Positions 7,889-18,512 of a DNA stretch of 52,270 bases are shown piece after piece (the stretch's first letter is position 1; each line of letters begins with the position of its first letter). The notes under the pieces are model-generated. The model did not search any database. It was not told where the DNA came from and saw nothing but the letters and a program-made list of their open reading frames with translations. The DNA lies in assembly GCF_001509475.1 (NCBI RefSeq), contig NZ_LLZG01000371.1:1-52270 (forward strand), given 5' to 3'. The translations under genes were made by a program, and so were the position numbers. The stretch comes from Streptomyces regalis (GTDB taxonomy: Bacteria > Actinomycetota > Actinomycetes > Streptomycetales > Streptomycetaceae).

Positions 7889-8665
7889 TCAGCCCTTGGC
7901 GGCCTCCTCCACCATCTGCTTCAGCTTCGTCGGCGTCATCGTCTGGTCCTGGTAGATGTTCTTGTCGTTCAGCAGCACCGTCGGCGTGCCGCTGAAGCCG
8001 CCCTTCTGGAACGCCTCGTTGGACTTGTTGACCCAGCTGTTGTGCGTGCCGTCCTCGACGCACTTGCGGAAGGCGGGCGTGTCCAGGCCCTTGACCTTCT
8101 TCGCGAGCTCGAACAGCTTGCTGTTCTTGGCGAAGGCGTCGTCGATCTCCTGCGGCTGATTCCGGTACAGCACGTCGTGGTACGGCGTGAACTTCCCGGA
8201 ATCCTGGGCGCAGGCCGCGGCGTTGGCGGCGTTGCGGGAGCCGGTGCCGCCCATGTTGCCGTCGATGATCGTCGCCAGGTGGTAGTCGACCTTGAGCTTG
8301 CCGGACTCCGTCAGCTCGTGGATCGTCGATCTGTACGCGTCCTCGAAGGACTTGCAGGCCGGGCAGCGGAAGTCCTCCCACACGGTGAGCGTCGACTTGG
8401 CGCTCTTCTCGCCCACCGGGATCGCGAGCCCGTCCTTGCCCTGCGCCCCCGAGGGCCCGACCACCGGCCCCGCCGAGTCACTGCCGTCGTCCTTGCCGGC
8501 GTTCGCCGCGACGACTCCGATCACCGCCGCGAGTCCCAGGACGCAGACGACGCTCGCGCCGACGATCAGCGCACGGCGCCGCTTGTCGGCGGCCTTCTGC
8601 TTCTCCCGCTCGACCGCCAGCCGCTCCCGGGCGGTCCGCTTTCCCTCACGATTCTTTTCGCTCAC
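7889..8665 (-). CDS. Membrane-anchored DsbA-like thioredoxin-fold protein
   Basis: A 258-residue protein with a short charged N-terminus (VSEKNREGKRTARERL), one transmembrane helix (about 30-52) and an extracytoplasmic thioredoxin-like domain (DSBA_2/Thioredoxin_4 type). The redox motif is CPAC in WEDFRCPACKSFED, and the cis-proline loop is GTPTVLLN. It probably acts as a thiol oxidase or isomerase outside the membrane. I chose GTG 8665. An upstream in-frame GTG at 8719 would place a perfect 12-bp hairpin inside the coding region. No clear ribosome site precedes either start. It sits between trpA and lgt. Confidence 0.85.
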   Translation of the reverse strand: MSEKNREGKRTARERLAVEREKQKAADKRRRALIVGASVVCVLGLAAVIGVVAANAGKDDGSDSAGPVVGPSGAQGKDGLAIPVGEKSAKSTLTVWEDFRCPACKSFEDAYRSTIHELTESGKLKVDYHLATIIDGNMGGTGSRNAANAAACAQDSGKFTPYHDVLYRNQPQEIDDAFAKNSKLFELAKKVKGLDTPAFRKCVEDGTHNSWVNKSNEAFQKGGFSGTPTVLLNDKNIYQDQTMTPTKLKQMVEEAAKG

Positions 8666-8680
8666 ACCCGCAGGAACGAA

Positions 8681-8707
8681 CCGGGGAGGCGCAACGCGCC
8701 TCCCCGG
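8681..8707 (-). terminator. Perfect 12-bp inverted repeat after trpA
   Basis: Arms CCGGGGAGGCGC (8681-8692) and GCGCCTCCCCGG (8696-8707) with an AAC loop. It lies about 90 bases after trpA and 16 bases before the next start. On the minus strand a T-rich stretch (TTCGTTCC) follows. It may be a terminator or attenuator that separates trpBA from the DsbA-like gene. Confidence 0.6.
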
Positions 8708-8796
8708 CCTCAGGTCCACCCGTTCGAGCGACTCGTACGGAATGACCTTCTTCTGAAGATGTCTCCTACGTCCGCAGGACGCCTGGAGGACGTCTC

Positions 8797-9611
8797 CTAC
8801 GCCTGCCCGCGCACGCCCTTCGCCAAATCACCGGCGAGCGTGCGCACGGCCTCGACGCCGGCCGCGTCGTCCGGCGCGTCCAGCATCCGCTTGACGAAGG
8901 CCGAGCCGACGATCACGCCGTCGGCGAAGCCGGCGACCTCGGCGGCCTGCTCGGCGTTGGAGACGCCGAGGCCGACGCAGACGGGCAGGTCGGTGCCGGT
9001 GGCCCGGGTGCGCTCGACCAGGTCCTGGGCCTGCGCGCCCACGGACTCACGGGTGCCCGTGACGCCCATCAGCGAAGCGGCGTAGACAAAGCCGCTGCCC
9101 GCCGCGGTGATCTGCGCGAGCCGCTCGTCCTTGCTGCTGGGCGCCACGACGAAGACCGTCGCGAGCCCGTGCTTCTCGGCGTGCTCCCTCCACAGCGCCG
9201 CCTCCTGAACGGGCAGGTCGGGCAGGATGCACCCGGCGCCGCCCGCCTCGGCGAGCTCGGCGGTGAAGCGCTCGACGCCGTAGCGGTCGATGGGGTTCCA
9301 GTACGTCATGACGAGGATCGGCTTCCCGGTGGCCGCGTGGGCCTCCCGGACCGTGCGCATGACGTCCGCGATCTTGACGCCGCCGCGCAGGGCGATGTCG
9401 TCGGCGGTCTGGATGACGGGGCCGTCGAGGACGGGGTCACTGTGCGGCAGACCCACCTCCGCGACGTCCGCGCCCCCGTCGAGTGCGGCCTTGATCGCCT
9501 CGATGCCGCCGTCCACGGTCGGGAATCCGGCCGGGAGGTAGGCGATGAGGGCGGAGCGGCCCTCGGCCTTGGCGGCGGCGAGGGTGTCGGACAGCAGCTG
9601 AATGTTCCCGC

Positions 9612-9615
<4 letters not shown>
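8797..9615 (-). CDS. trpA: Tryptophan synthase alpha subunit
   Basis: A 272-residue TIM barrel that cleaves indole-3-glycerol phosphate to indole and glyceraldehyde 3-phosphate and works as an alpha2-beta2 complex with TrpB. The catalytic glutamate lies in [16 protein letters not shown], about residues 50-65, with the catalytic aspartate in the DGP part. LPDLPVQE and the phosphate-binding VGLGVSN follow. Length is normal. The ATG at 9615 overlaps the trpB stop (ATGA), so the two subunits are probably made in equal amounts. Confidence 0.96.
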
Positions 9616-10904
<1,289 letters not shown>

Positions 10905-10944
10905 GCGGAAACCTCACGGTGAGTTTGCGTTGAGTGCACTAATC

Positions 10945-11050
10945 GCCGTGGGGGCGGGGCTTTGTCAGTCGGCTACCGGCCGGCTGTGGCTTGTCGCGCC
11001 CACGCGGCAGAGCCGCATATCGGGCACAGTCCCGCGCCCCTAGGGGGCGC
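10945..11050 (-). repeat. Streptomyces intergenic repeat, copy A
   Basis: This stretch between trpB and trpM shares its core with 13085-13165, in the opposite orientation. Shared parts are GGGGCGCGGG, a (G/A)TGCGGCT block with a GCGGC/GCCGC hairpin (arms 11004-11008 and 11012-11016), and GGGCGCG. One end is a near-perfect palindrome around 11034-11050, GCGCCCCTAGGGGGCGC. The element type is a familiar dispersed repeat in Streptomyces. Its boundary supplies the TAG stop of trpM. Confidence 0.6.
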
Positions 11051-11213
11051 GCTGCCATCGACGGCCGTTTACCTGTCCGGGTTCGTCACCGATGACGTAG
11101 CGGACCCTCCGCCCGTGCACCCGGCGCGCAGGCGCGCGGCAGCCTCGGGGCCGGCAGCCGCGCGCGAGGCGGGCGTACGGGTCCCGGGTCGTCAGGGTGA
11201 TCGGGAGAGTCAT
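11040..11213 (-). CDS. trpM: Small Arg-rich protein TrpM, putative modulator of tryptophan synthesis
   Basis: A 57-residue, very basic ORF between trpC and trpB, starting MTLPITLTTRDPYARLARG and rich in Arg, with CRPRGC. Position and composition match trpM of S. coelicolor, reported as a small protein that affects tryptophan production and differentiation; this identification rests on memory of that locus. I chose ATG 11213; a TTG at 11222 is in frame. No good ribosome site is visible, so translation may be coupled to trpC, whose stop lies 22 bases upstream. The stop codon falls in the palindromic edge of a repeat element. Confidence 0.6.
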   Translation of the reverse strand: MTLPITLTTRDPYARLARGCRPRGCRAPARRVHGRRVRYVIGDEPGQVNGRRWQRAP

Positions 11214-11235
11214 CGGGGTCAAGCCTAGCGGGTGA

Positions 11236-12045
11236 TCAGCTTCGGCCGTGCCGCAGTGCGGGGTGCTCGCCCGCCGCCACCAGGTCGGCGACCGCTGTCT
11301 TCGGGTCCTTGCCCGTGACCAGGGACTCGCCGACCAGGACCGCGTCGGCGCCGGCGTTGGCGTACGCGATGAGGTCGTGCGGGCCCCGGACGCCGGACTC
11401 GGCGACCTTGACGAGGCCGGCGGGGATCTCGGGCGCGATGCGCTCGAACGTCCCGCGGTCGACCTCCAGGGTCTTCAGGTTCCGCGCGTTGACGCCGATG
11501 ATCTTCGCGCCCGCGTCCACGGCACGCTCGACCTCGTCCTCGTCGTGCACCTCGACCAGCGGGGTCAGGCCGATGGACACGGCACGCTCGATCAGCGACT
11601 CCAGCGCCGACTGGTCCAGGGCGGCGACGATCAGCAGCACGAGGTCGGCGCCGTAGGCCCGTGCCTCCCACAGCTGGTACGACGTGACGATGAAGTCCTT
11701 GCGCAGGACCGGGATGTCCACGCGCGCGCGGACCGCCTCCAGGTCGGCCAGGGAGCCGCCGAAGCGCCGCTGTTCCGTCAGGACGGAGATGACGGCCGCG
11801 CCGCCCGCCTCGTAGTCCGCGGCGAGCCCGGCCGGGTCGGCGATCGCGGCCAGCGCGCCCTTGGAGGGGCTGGAGCGCTTGACCTCACAGATGACCTTGA
11901 CGCCGTCGCCGCGGAGGGCGGCCACGCCGTCCTTGGCCGCGGGAGCCTTCGCCGCGCGCTCCTTGAGCTCGTCGAGGCTGACGCGCGCCTGCCGCTCCGC
12001 GAGGTCGGCACGGACTCCGTCGATGATCTCGTCGAGCACACTCAC
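11236..12045 (-). CDS. trpC: Indole-3-glycerol phosphate synthase
   Basis: A 269-residue TIM barrel that closes the indole ring of 1-(2-carboxyphenylamino)-deoxyribulose 5-phosphate. The catalytic lysine lies in [12 protein letters not shown] (about residues 50-61). [18 protein letters not shown] and the phosphate site VGESLV are all present. The GTG start at 12045 ([11 protein letters not shown]) has GAAGGGGG about 9 bases upstream; the in-frame ATG at 12138 would add a non-homologous leader. Length is normal. It precedes trpM, trpB and trpA. Confidence 0.95.
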   Translation of the reverse strand: MSVLDEIIDGVRADLAERQARVSLDELKERAAKAPAAKDGVAALRGDGVKVICEVKRSSPSKGALAAIADPAGLAADYEAGGAAVISVLTEQRRFGGSLADLEAVRARVDIPVLRKDFIVTSYQLWEARAYGADLVLLIVAALDQSALESLIERAVSIGLTPLVEVHDEDEVERAVDAGAKIIGVNARNLKTLEVDRGTFERIAPEIPAGLVKVAESGVRGPHDLIAYANAGADAVLVGESLVTGKDPKTAVADLVAAGEHPALRHGRS

Positions 12046-12180
12046 GCGAGCGGCCCCCTTCCAAACGGTCGGTTGTGAAAGCGGTTCAAAACCTATGGTC
12101 ACTGCGATGGTATCCGGAGGAGGGCGTAGGCCTCGCATCCGGTTGACGCCGGTCCCACTACCTGGGCGTTCCCCAGTTGA

Positions 12181-12621
12181 TCAAGGGTGCAGCCAGCCAC
12201 CGAAGGGCAGGTTCCGGACAACCGTGAAGACCAGCAGCAACGCGCCCGCGGCCCACAGCTGCACTGGTCCGGGATCGATCCTGAGCGGCCGCCCGCGCGC
12301 CGCACGGACCACCCAGACGGTCCACACCACGGCGAAGAGCGCATAGCCCACCACGGCGAGCGCGTTGTCCTGGAGCGCCGCCAGGAGGTCCCCGTGGACG
12401 ACCGCGTGCGCGCTGCGGAGTCCGCCGCAGCCAGGGCAGTAGATGCCGGTGTACTGCAGGAGCGGGCAGGCGGGGTAGTGGCCGGGCTCGTTCGGGTCCA
12501 CGGTGCCGACGTACGCGAAGGCCCCGCCGACGGCCGCGAGCACTCCTGCCGGTCCGGCCAGACGCCCCAGCACGGCACCGGACCGGGTCGGCATCGGGTT
12601 GTCGGCGTTCACGTGTTGCAT
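12181..12621 (-). CDS. DUF2752 membrane protein
   Basis: A 146-residue protein with three likely transmembrane helices (about 20-40, 75-95 and 115-135) and the motif GIYCPGCGGLRSAH in the first loop, which defines the DUF2752 family. The function is unknown; the CPGCG cysteines could bind metal or be redox-active. ATG 12621 is preceded by GGAGGGCACA, a good ribosome site; a longer in-frame start at 12687 is less likely. It lies between trpC and the HGxxPAAW gene in the usual Streptomyces order. Confidence 0.8.
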   Translation of the reverse strand: MQHVNADNPMPTRSGAVLGRLAGPAGVLAAVGGAFAYVGTVDPNEPGHYPACPLLQYTGIYCPGCGGLRSAHAVVHGDLLAALQDNALAVVGYALFAVVWTVWVVRAARGRPLRIDPGPVQLWAAGALLLVFTVVRNLPFGGWLHP

Positions 12622-12703
12622 TGTGCCCTCCGAACGCGCGTGAGGGGCGCCCCCTGGCACCGCATCGGTACCGGGTCGCCCCTCCACGAAGTCGTACGAC
12701 TGC

Positions 12704-12955
12704 TCAGCCTTCGACGGCCGCCGTCTCGCGCTCCTGCGTCATGAGCAGCGCCTTGTGAGCGTCCTTCGGCTGGCCCATGCCCATCGCGCTCATGATCCAG
12801 CCGACGACGCCGCCGAGAACCACGACGCCCATGCCGGCCCAGAAGCCCGCGGGCTGGGCCATCACCATGAAGGCGCCCGAGACGCAGAAACCGATGAAGG
12901 CGATCGTGACACCGGTCCAGGCGGCCGGGGTGTGACCGTGGCTGCTGCCCGCCAT
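12704..12955 (-). CDS. HGxxPAAW family small membrane protein
   Basis: An 83-residue protein starting MAGSSHGHTPAAW, the signature that names this actinobacterial family, followed by two transmembrane helices (about 15-35 and 40-58) and a short charged C-terminus. No function is established. ATG 12955 follows GAGGAGCAAGCA. It is conserved inside the trp cluster, with no clear reason to link it to tryptophan. Confidence 0.85.
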   Translation of the reverse strand: MAGSSHGHTPAAWTGVTIAFIGFCVSGAFMVMAQPAGFWAGMGVVVLGGVVGWIMSAMGMGQPKDAHKALLMTQERETAAVEG

Positions 12956-13084
12956 TGCTTGCTCCTCGTTGCTGTGTACGTGTTGTACGTGGTTGAGCGG
13001 ACGCTCGCTGTCATTGTCCCGCACGCGTGACCATGAGGTGATCGGGGGTAGCCCTCACGGGTCACGCCGGGGACTGCAACGCCC

Positions 13085-13165
13085 TAAGGGGCGCGGGGCT
13101 CTGTCCGATGTGCGGCTGCCGCCGCGCGGGCGCGCCCAGCCCCCACCGGCCCGCACATTTGATCC
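13085..13165 (+). repeat. Streptomyces intergenic repeat, copy B
   Basis: A second copy of the element at 10945-11050, in the opposite orientation. It starts AAGGGGCGCGGGGCT, has the hairpin GCGGC/GCCGC (13112-13116 and 13121-13125), then GCGGGCGCG and CCCCCACCGGCCCGCA. It fills much of the 228-base gap between the HGxxPAAW gene and the trp-associated membrane protein gene. Confidence 0.6.
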
Positions 13166-13183
13166 CGGCCTCCAAGCGGAGCG

Positions 13184-13828
13184 CTACGCGCCGGTCGGGT
13201 CCTCGCCCCGGTCGAGGGCCTTCCAGAGCTCCTCGGGCCGGTCGGGGTCGGCCGCCGCCGGGGCCTTGCGACGCGGCCGGGGCGTGCCGCCGCGCTCGTA
13301 GCGGCCGGACATCCCGGGCCACAGCCGGCCGTAGCGCAGGGCCAGGAGCCCGGCGAGCAGGATCAGGGCCCCGCCGATGGCCGCGACGTACGGCCAGGCG
13401 GTGTGGGTGAGGGCCTGGACGGTGGCCGAGGTGTCGCCGGAGGCCTGCGCGGCCTTCTCGTCGAGCGCGGAGCTGTCGGAGGCGCCGAGCACGGCCGCGG
13501 CGACGGTGCCGGCGCCGGAGAGCGCGAGCAGGGCGGCAACCATGAAGCGGCCGGCCCGGCGGACGGCGAAGACGGCGACGAGCGCGGCGAGCCCCACTAT
13601 GGCCAGGGCCGCGGGGACGCCCGTGACGTCGCTGCCCTTGGCGATCAGCGGGTACGGGCCGCCGGCCACCGTCACGGTGCCCTCCGACCAGCGCTGCCGG
13701 GTGGCAAGCAGCGCCACGGCCGCGCCGAGCGCGCCGCACAGCAGGGCAACGGCGAGACTCATACGGCCGGCCCGGGCGGAACCGGGGGCTTCGGAACGGG
13801 GGTGCGGTACGGCAGTCACGTACTCCAC
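13184..13828 (-). CDS. Trp operon-associated membrane protein (TIGR02234 type)
   Basis: A 214-residue protein with four hydrophobic segments (about 25-45, 70-90, 95-115 and 145-165). It has the family features RQRWSEGTVTVAGG after the first helix and ALRYGRLWPGMSGRYER after the last, as in the Trp_oprn_chp family found next to actinobacterial trp genes. The role is unknown. The start is uncertain: GTG 13828 (VEYVTAVPHP) is used here, but GTG 13819 (VTAVPHP) is also possible. It follows the repeat array downstream of trpE. Confidence 0.8.
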   Translation of the reverse strand: MEYVTAVPHPRSEAPGSARAGRMSLAVALLCGALGAAVALLATRQRWSEGTVTVAGGPYPLIAKGSDVTGVPAALAIVGLAALVAVFAVRRAGRFMVAALLALSGAGTVAAAVLGASDSSALDEKAAQASGDTSATVQALTHTAWPYVAAIGGALILLAGLLALRYGRLWPGMSGRYERGGTPRPRRKAPAAADPDRPEELWKALDRGEDPTGA

Positions 13829-13879
13829 TATCACCCGAACCCCGAACGATCAGTCACCCGGGGTTCATATGAGAGACCC

Positions 13880-14558
13880 ACCTGGCGCTTCACACCCACC
13901 CGCCACGCGCATCCCACACGACCGCCACCGGGACCCACGACAGGCACCAGGGCCCCGCACGACGCGCACGCAGCTTCATGTACGGCCACCACCGGGGACA
14001 CACGGCAGCTACCAGGGTGCTCCGCACGAGGGACATGCGGGCTTACACACGGCCACCATCACGAATCCCCGCACGGACGCCACAGGGTTCACACCCCGAC
14101 CGCCACCGCGCATCCCACGCGACCGTCTCCCGGGACACACGGCAGGCACCAGAGCACCGCCCGACGGGCACACGGCTTCCCGTACGGCCGCCACCCGGGA
14201 CACACGGACAGGCAGGGTGCCGACCGGACACGCGGCCGCCACCGGGGTTCACGTACGGCCGCCACCGGCGACACATGGCAGCTACCAGGGCTCCGCACAA
14301 CGGGCACGCGGGCTCACACGCGGCCACCACCACGAATCCCGCACGGAGGCGCCCGGGGTTACGCCCGGGGTTCACCCCGACCGCCACAGCGGATCCCACA
14401 CGACTGCCTTCAGGGACGCACGGCAGCCCCCAGGGCCCCGCACGACGCGCACGCGGCTTCACACGCGGCCGCCACCACCGATCCCGGGATTCGCACCCGA
14501 CCGCCACCGCCGGTCCCGCACGGCCGCCGGCTCGGATCCCGCACCGGGCCGCCCGGGT
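13880..14558. repeat. Degenerate tandem repeat array between trpE and the trp-associated membrane gene
   Basis: About 0.7 kb made of two alternating, diverged half-units of about 65-72 bases. Type 1 starts near GGGACACACGGCAG and continues ACCAGGG, CCGCACGA, GGGCACGCGG and CGGCCACCACC; copies start at about 13930, 13995, 14132, 14198 (short), 14269 and 14413. Type 2 has GGTTCACACCCCGACCGCC and CATCCCACACGAC; copies lie near 13886, 14089, 14367 and 14492. Unit lengths are not multiples of three and stop codons are rare in several frames, so long reading frames here are not evidence of a gene. This fills the 730-base gap. Confidence 0.75.
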
Positions 14559-16046
14559 TCACGTGAGTCGGTTCGCCGTGTGCACCGCGCGCAGTACTGC
14601 CGCCGCCTTGTTCCGGCACTCGGTGTCCTCGGCGACCGGGTCCGAGTCGGCGACGATGCCCGCGCCCGCCTGGACGAACGCCGTGCCGTCGCGCAGCAGG
14701 GCCGTGCGGATCGCGATGGCGGTGTCGGAGTCGCCCGCGAAGTCGAGGTAGCCGACGCAGCCGCCGTACAACCCGCGGCGGGACGGCTCGAGTTCGTCGA
14801 TGATCTGCATCGCGCGGGGCTTGGGGGCGCCGGAGAGGGTGCCGGCCGGGAAGCAGGCCGTCAGGACGTCGAAGGCCGTGCGGCCGGGTGCCACGCGTCC
14901 TGTCACCGTCGAGACGATGTGCATCACGTGGGAGTACCGCTCGATGGACATGAAGTCGACGACCTCGACCGAACCCGGCTCGCAGACTCGCCCCAGGTCG
15001 TTGCGGCCGAGGTCGACCAGCATGAGGTGCTCGGCGCGCTCCTTGGGGTCGGCGAGGAGTTCGTCGGCGAGGGCCTGGTCCTCCTGCGGGGTGGCGCCGC
15101 GCCAGCGGGTGCCGGCGATGGGGTGGACCATGGCCTGCCCGTCCTCGACCTTCACCAGGGCTTCCGGCGAGGAGCCGACGACGTCGAAGCCGTCGAAGCG
15201 GAACAGGTACATGTACGGGGAGGGATTGGTCGCCCGCAGCACCCGGTAGACGTCCAACGCGCTTGCCGTGCACGGCGTTTCGAAGCGCTGGGAGGGGACC
15301 ACCTGGAAGGCCTCGCCGGCCCGGATGCGCTCCTTGATGTCCTCCACGGCCTCCTGGAAGTCCTCACCGCCCCAGAGCGCGGTGTACTCCGGGAGTTCGG
15401 AGGGCGGCAGGACGGCGGGCGGCTGGGCGACCGGGCGCGACAGGTCGGCCTGCATGGCGTCGAGGCGGGCGACCGCGTCCGCGTAGGCCTCGTCGACGCC
15501 GGTGTCGAGGTCGTTGTGGTTGATCGCGTTGGCGATCAGCAGGACCGAGCCCTCCCAGTGGTCCATGACGGCGAGGTCACTGGTGAGCAGCATGGTCAGT
15601 TCGGGCAGCTTGAGGTCGTCCCGCTCGCCGGGGCCGATCTTCTCCAGGCGGCGCACGATGTCGTAGCCGAGGTAGCCGACCATGCCGCCGGTGAAGGGCG
15701 GCAGGTTCAGGTCGTGGGCGAGGTCGCGCGGGGTGTGCAGGGCTTCGATGGTGGCGCGCAGGGCGGCGAGCGGGTCGCCCTCGGCGGGGAGGCCGACGGG
15801 CTGGGCGCCGAGCCAGTGGGCCTGGCCGTCCCGCTCGGTGAGGGTCGCCGCGGAGCGTACGCCCACGAACGAATAGCGGGACCAGGAACGGCCGTTCTCC
15901 GCGGACTCCAGCAGGAAGGTGCCGGAGCGCTCGGCGGCCAGCTTGCGGTAGAGCGCGACCGGGGTGTCGCCGTCGGCGAGGAGCTTGCGGGTGACCGGAA
16001 TGACGCGGCGGTCGGTGGCCAGCTTGCGGAACGTCTCGAGGTCCAT
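14559..16046 (-). CDS. trpE: Anthranilate synthase component I
   Basis: A 495-residue chorismate-utilising enzyme that makes anthranilate with an amidotransferase subunit encoded elsewhere. The N-terminal region carries [18 protein letters not shown], the tryptophan feedback-site type LLES. The catalytic domain has the [27 protein letters not shown] and [12 protein letters not shown] motifs. ATG 16046 lies 11 bases after the hisI stop, so hisI and trpE form one transcription unit. The stop codon is the first base pair set after the repeat array. No trpG or trpD is nearby. Confidence 0.95.
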   Translation of the reverse strand: MDLETFRKLATDRRVIPVTRKLLADGDTPVALYRKLAAERSGTFLLESAENGRSWSRYSFVGVRSAATLTERDGQAHWLGAQPVGLPAEGDPLAALRATIEALHTPRDLAHDLNLPPFTGGMVGYLGYDIVRRLEKIGPGERDDLKLPELTMLLTSDLAVMDHWEGSVLLIANAINHNDLDTGVDEAYADAVARLDAMQADLSRPVAQPPAVLPPSELPEYTALWGGEDFQEAVEDIKERIRAGEAFQVVPSQRFETPCTASALDVYRVLRATNPSPYMYLFRFDGFDVVGSSPEALVKVEDGQAMVHPIAGTRWRGATPQEDQALADELLADPKERAEHLMLVDLGRNDLGRVCEPGSVEVVDFMSIERYSHVMHIVSTVTGRVAPGRTAFDVLTACFPAGTLSGAPKPRAMQIIDELEPSRRGLYGGCVGYLDFAGDSDTAIAIRTALLRDGTAFVQAGAGIVADSDPVAEDTECRNKAAAVLRAVHTANRLT

Positions 16047-16057
16047 GGCGGCTGACC

Positions 16058-16465
16058 TTACTGATCCGTTGCCGGTACGCCGGAATCGGCGCCCTCGGCT
16101 TCCTTGAGCAGCACATCCACGTCGAAGCAGGTACGCGCGCCGGTGTGGCAGGCGGCGCCGACCTGGTCGACCTTGACGAGCACGGTGTCGGCGTCGCAGT
16201 CCAGGGCCACGGACTTGACCCACTGGAAGTGGCCCGAGGTGTCGCCCTTGACCCAGTACTCCCGGCGGCTGCGCGACCAGTAGGTGCAGCGGCCGGTGGT
16301 GAGCGTGCGATGCAACGCCTCGTCGTCCATCCAGCCGAGCATCAGCACCTCTCCGGTGTCGTACTGCTGGGCGATGGCGGGCAGGAGCCCGTCCGCGCTG
16401 CGCTTGAGGCGCGCGGCGATCTCGGGGTCCAGCCGACTGGGCTGACGGGGCGTGCTCGTGGTCAT
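16058..16465 (-). CDS. hisI: Phosphoribosyl-AMP cyclohydrolase
   Basis: A 135-residue enzyme of the third step of histidine synthesis, opening the adenine ring of PR-AMP. Family motifs include [28 protein letters not shown] and the metal ligands in [15 protein letters not shown] and [12 protein letters not shown] 16465 is used; an in-frame ATG lies 9 bases upstream. It is separated from the main his operon by about 2.7 kb and is followed at once by trpE, a common arrangement in Streptomyces. Confidence 0.95.
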   Translation of the reverse strand: MTTSTPRQPSRLDPEIAARLKRSADGLLPAIAQQYDTGEVLMLGWMDDEALHRTLTTGRCTYWSRSRREYWVKGDTSGHFQWVKSVALDCDADTVLVKVDQVGAACHTGARTCFDVDVLLKEAEGADSGVPATDQ

Positions 16466-16604
16466 GCCTGCCATTGTGCCGCCTGCCACTGACAGTGACG
16501 GCCCCATGTCCATTGGATGGATAGGGCGGCGCGCAGCGCCACGATGAGGGGCGGTGGCCGGGCGACGGGTGGGCGGACCAGTTACGTGGTCGTAGGCTGA
16601 CTGC

Positions 16605-17240
16605 ATGTCGACCTTCGCCAAGCGTGAACGACTTCTTCTGGCCGACCTCTTGGAGGCCGAGGGCCCGGACGCCCCCACTCTCTGCGAGGGCTGGACGACC
16701 CGTGATCTCGCCGCGCACGTGGTGGTGCGTGAGCGCCGCCCCGACGCTGCCGCCGGCATTCTGCTCAAGCAGCTCGCGCCACGCCTGGACAGGGCGATGG
16801 AGGAGTTCGCGGCGAAGCCGTACGAGGAGCTGATCCAGCTCATCCGCACCGGCCCGCCGCGCTTCTCGCCGTTCCAGCTCAAGCAGATCGACGAGTTGTC
16901 GAACACGGTCGAGTTCTACGTCCACACGGAGGACATCCGCCGCGCCCAGCCGGACTGGACGCCGCGAGAACTCGACCCGGTCTTCCAGGACGCCCTCTGG
17001 TCCCGTCTGGAGCGCTCCGCCCGCCTGATGGGCCGCGGCGCCCCCACGGGCCTGGTGCTGCGCCGCCCCGACGGCCAGACGGCGGTCGCCCACCGGGGCA
17101 CGCCGGTCGTCACGGTGACCGGCGAGCCGTCGGAGCTGCTGCTGTTCTCCTACGGCCGTCAGAGCGCCGCCAAGGTCGAACTGGACGGCGACAAGGACGC
17201 GATCTCGAAGCTGCACGAGGGCAAGCAACTGGGGATCTGA
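16605..17240 (+). CDS. TIGR03085 family metal-binding protein (DinB/MDMPI-like)
   Basis: A 211-residue protein. Residues 1-60 resemble the mycothiol-dependent maleylpyruvate isomerase N-terminal domain ([22 protein letters not shown]), a DinB-like four-helix bundle with histidines that bind metal. A second conserved stretch is [19 protein letters not shown]. Function is not established; relatives act with mycothiol in thiol transfer. It is transcribed away from hisI and ends 4 bases before the MFS gene, which is convergent. Confidence 0.8.
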   Translation: MSTFAKRERLLLADLLEAEGPDAPTLCEGWTTRDLAAHVVVRERRPDAAAGILLKQLAPRLDRAMEEFAAKPYEELIQLIRTGPPRFSPFQLKQIDELSNTVEFYVHTEDIRRAQPDWTPRELDPVFQDALWSRLERSARLMGRGAPTGLVLRRPDGQTAVAHRGTPVVTVTGEPSELLLFSYGRQSAAKVELDGDKDAISKLHEGKQLGI

Positions 17241-17244
17241 GAGG

Positions 17245-18495
17245 TCACTTCGGGAGTTCGGCGCGGCGCAGGCCGGGCACGCACAGGGCGATCACTCCGC
17301 CCAGCCCGCACACCGCCGCGCTGACCACGAAGACCGGGCCGGTGCCCCAGGCACCGATGGCGGCGGCGGACAGGGGCATGCTGAGCGGCGCGAAACCGAG
17401 GCTGACCAGCCCGGAGACGGCGGTGACCCGGCCCAGGTAGGCGGCGTCGGCCTGGGTCTGCAGCAGGGCGCCGCACATGGCGCCGCTGAGCCCGGCGAGC
17501 AGCCCGATGAGCAGGGCGACCCCGACGGCCGCGGCCACGCCGGGCACGAAGGCGAGGGCGCCGATCGCGACCGACCCGGCGAGGATCGCGTACCCCGCCA
17601 CCTGCCCGGCGTGCGGCAGGCGTCCGCGCATGGTCAGCAGCAGGGACGCGGCGCCCGCGCCGACGCCGAAACCGGCGAGTACCCAGCCCATTCCGGAGGC
17701 ACCCCAGCCCCGCTCGTCGGCGAGCAGAGTGAGGCCGACGTTGAGCGGGCCGACGAAGCCGAGGTCGCCGAGGGCGATGGCCAGCATCAGCGGAGCGAGC
17801 ACCCGGTGGCGGCGGATGTAGTCGAGGCCGGCCAGCAGGTCGCGCCAGGCGGTGCCGCCCTGTGCGGCCGCCTTGTCGTCGGCGGGCAGCTCCCGCACCC
17901 GCACGGAGACCAGCAGCGGCACCGACACCGCGATGAGCAGCCCGGCGAGGCCGAACGCGGCCGCCGCGCCCCCGACCGCGACCCCGAGACCGCCGAGCGG
18001 ACCGCCGACGACGCTGGCGAAACGGATCCCGAGGCCCCGCATGCCCTGCACGCGCGCGAGCTGGTCGCGTGTCGTCACGCGCGCGGGGAGCGCGCCCACG
18101 GCCGGCATGAACACGGCGTCGACGGTGCCGAAGACCAGGGCGAGCGCGGCCAGCGGCCACAGGCCCGGGGTGGTGAAGAACAGCAGCCCCGCCACCGCGA
18201 GGACGGCCGCGCACCGCACCGCGTCGCTGCCGATGACGACCCTGCGCGGCCCGAGCCGGTCGGCGATCACTCCCCCGCCCAGCATCAGCAGGGCCCGCGG
18301 CAGGGCGCTCACCGCCATGACCACTCCGGCCTGGGACGGCGAACCGGCCTGGACGGCCGCCCAGGACAGGGCGATGTAGTAGACGCTGTCGCCGATCATG
18401 GAGGAGGTGTAGGCGGCGAGCCAGCGCAGGACGTTGGGGTCGCGGTGGGCGGGTCTGTCGACGACGTCGGTCGCGGCTATGAGCGTGGCGGTCAC
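17245..18495 (-). CDS. MFS family efflux transporter
   Basis: A 416-residue membrane protein with about 12 hydrophobic segments. The N-terminal half has [12 protein letters not shown] and the loop motif [18 protein letters not shown] between helices 2 and 3, as in MFS exporters of the MFS_3/enterobactin-exporter type. It probably pumps a small molecule out by proton antiport; the substrate is unknown. It starts 17 bases after the stop of the ArsR-type regulator on the same strand, so the two are almost surely one operon under the operator at 19113-19166. Confidence 0.88.
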   Translation of the reverse strand: MTATLIAATDVVDRPAHRDPNVLRWLAAYTSSMIGDSVYYIALSWAAVQAGSPSQAGVVMAVSALPRALLMLGGGVIADRLGPRRVVIGSDAVRCAAVLAVAGLLFFTTPGLWPLAALALVFGTVDAVFMPAVGALPARVTTRDQLARVQGMRGLGIRFASVVGGPLGGLGVAVGGAAAAFGLAGLLIAVSVPLLVSVRVRELPADDKAAAQGGTAWRDLLAGLDYIRRHRVLAPLMLAIALGDLGFVGPLNVGLTLLADERGWGASGMGWVLAGFGVGAGAASLLLTMRGRLPHAGQVAGYAILAGSVAIGALAFVPGVAAAVGVALLIGLLAGLSGAMCGALLQTQADAAYLGRVTAVSGLVSLGFAPLSMPLSAAAIGAWGTGPVFVVSAAVCGLGGVIALCVPGLRRAELPK

Positions 18496-18512
18496 GGTAG
18501 GGGTTTCCTCTC

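Noticed and set aside
10962..11228. A plus-strand ORF over the trpB-trpM gap
   Set aside because: It reads through the intergenic repeat, and a similar peptide appears from copy B, so it reflects the repeat and not a gene.
13930..14530. A CRISPR array
   Set aside because: The units are highly diverged, alternate between two types and have no unique spacers of constant length; no cas genes are present.
13978..14751. Long plus-strand frames rich in His, Arg, Pro and Thr across the repeat array
   Set aside because: The same repeat is read in different frames from copy to copy, and the frames run into trpE on the other strand; this is stop-poor repeat DNA.
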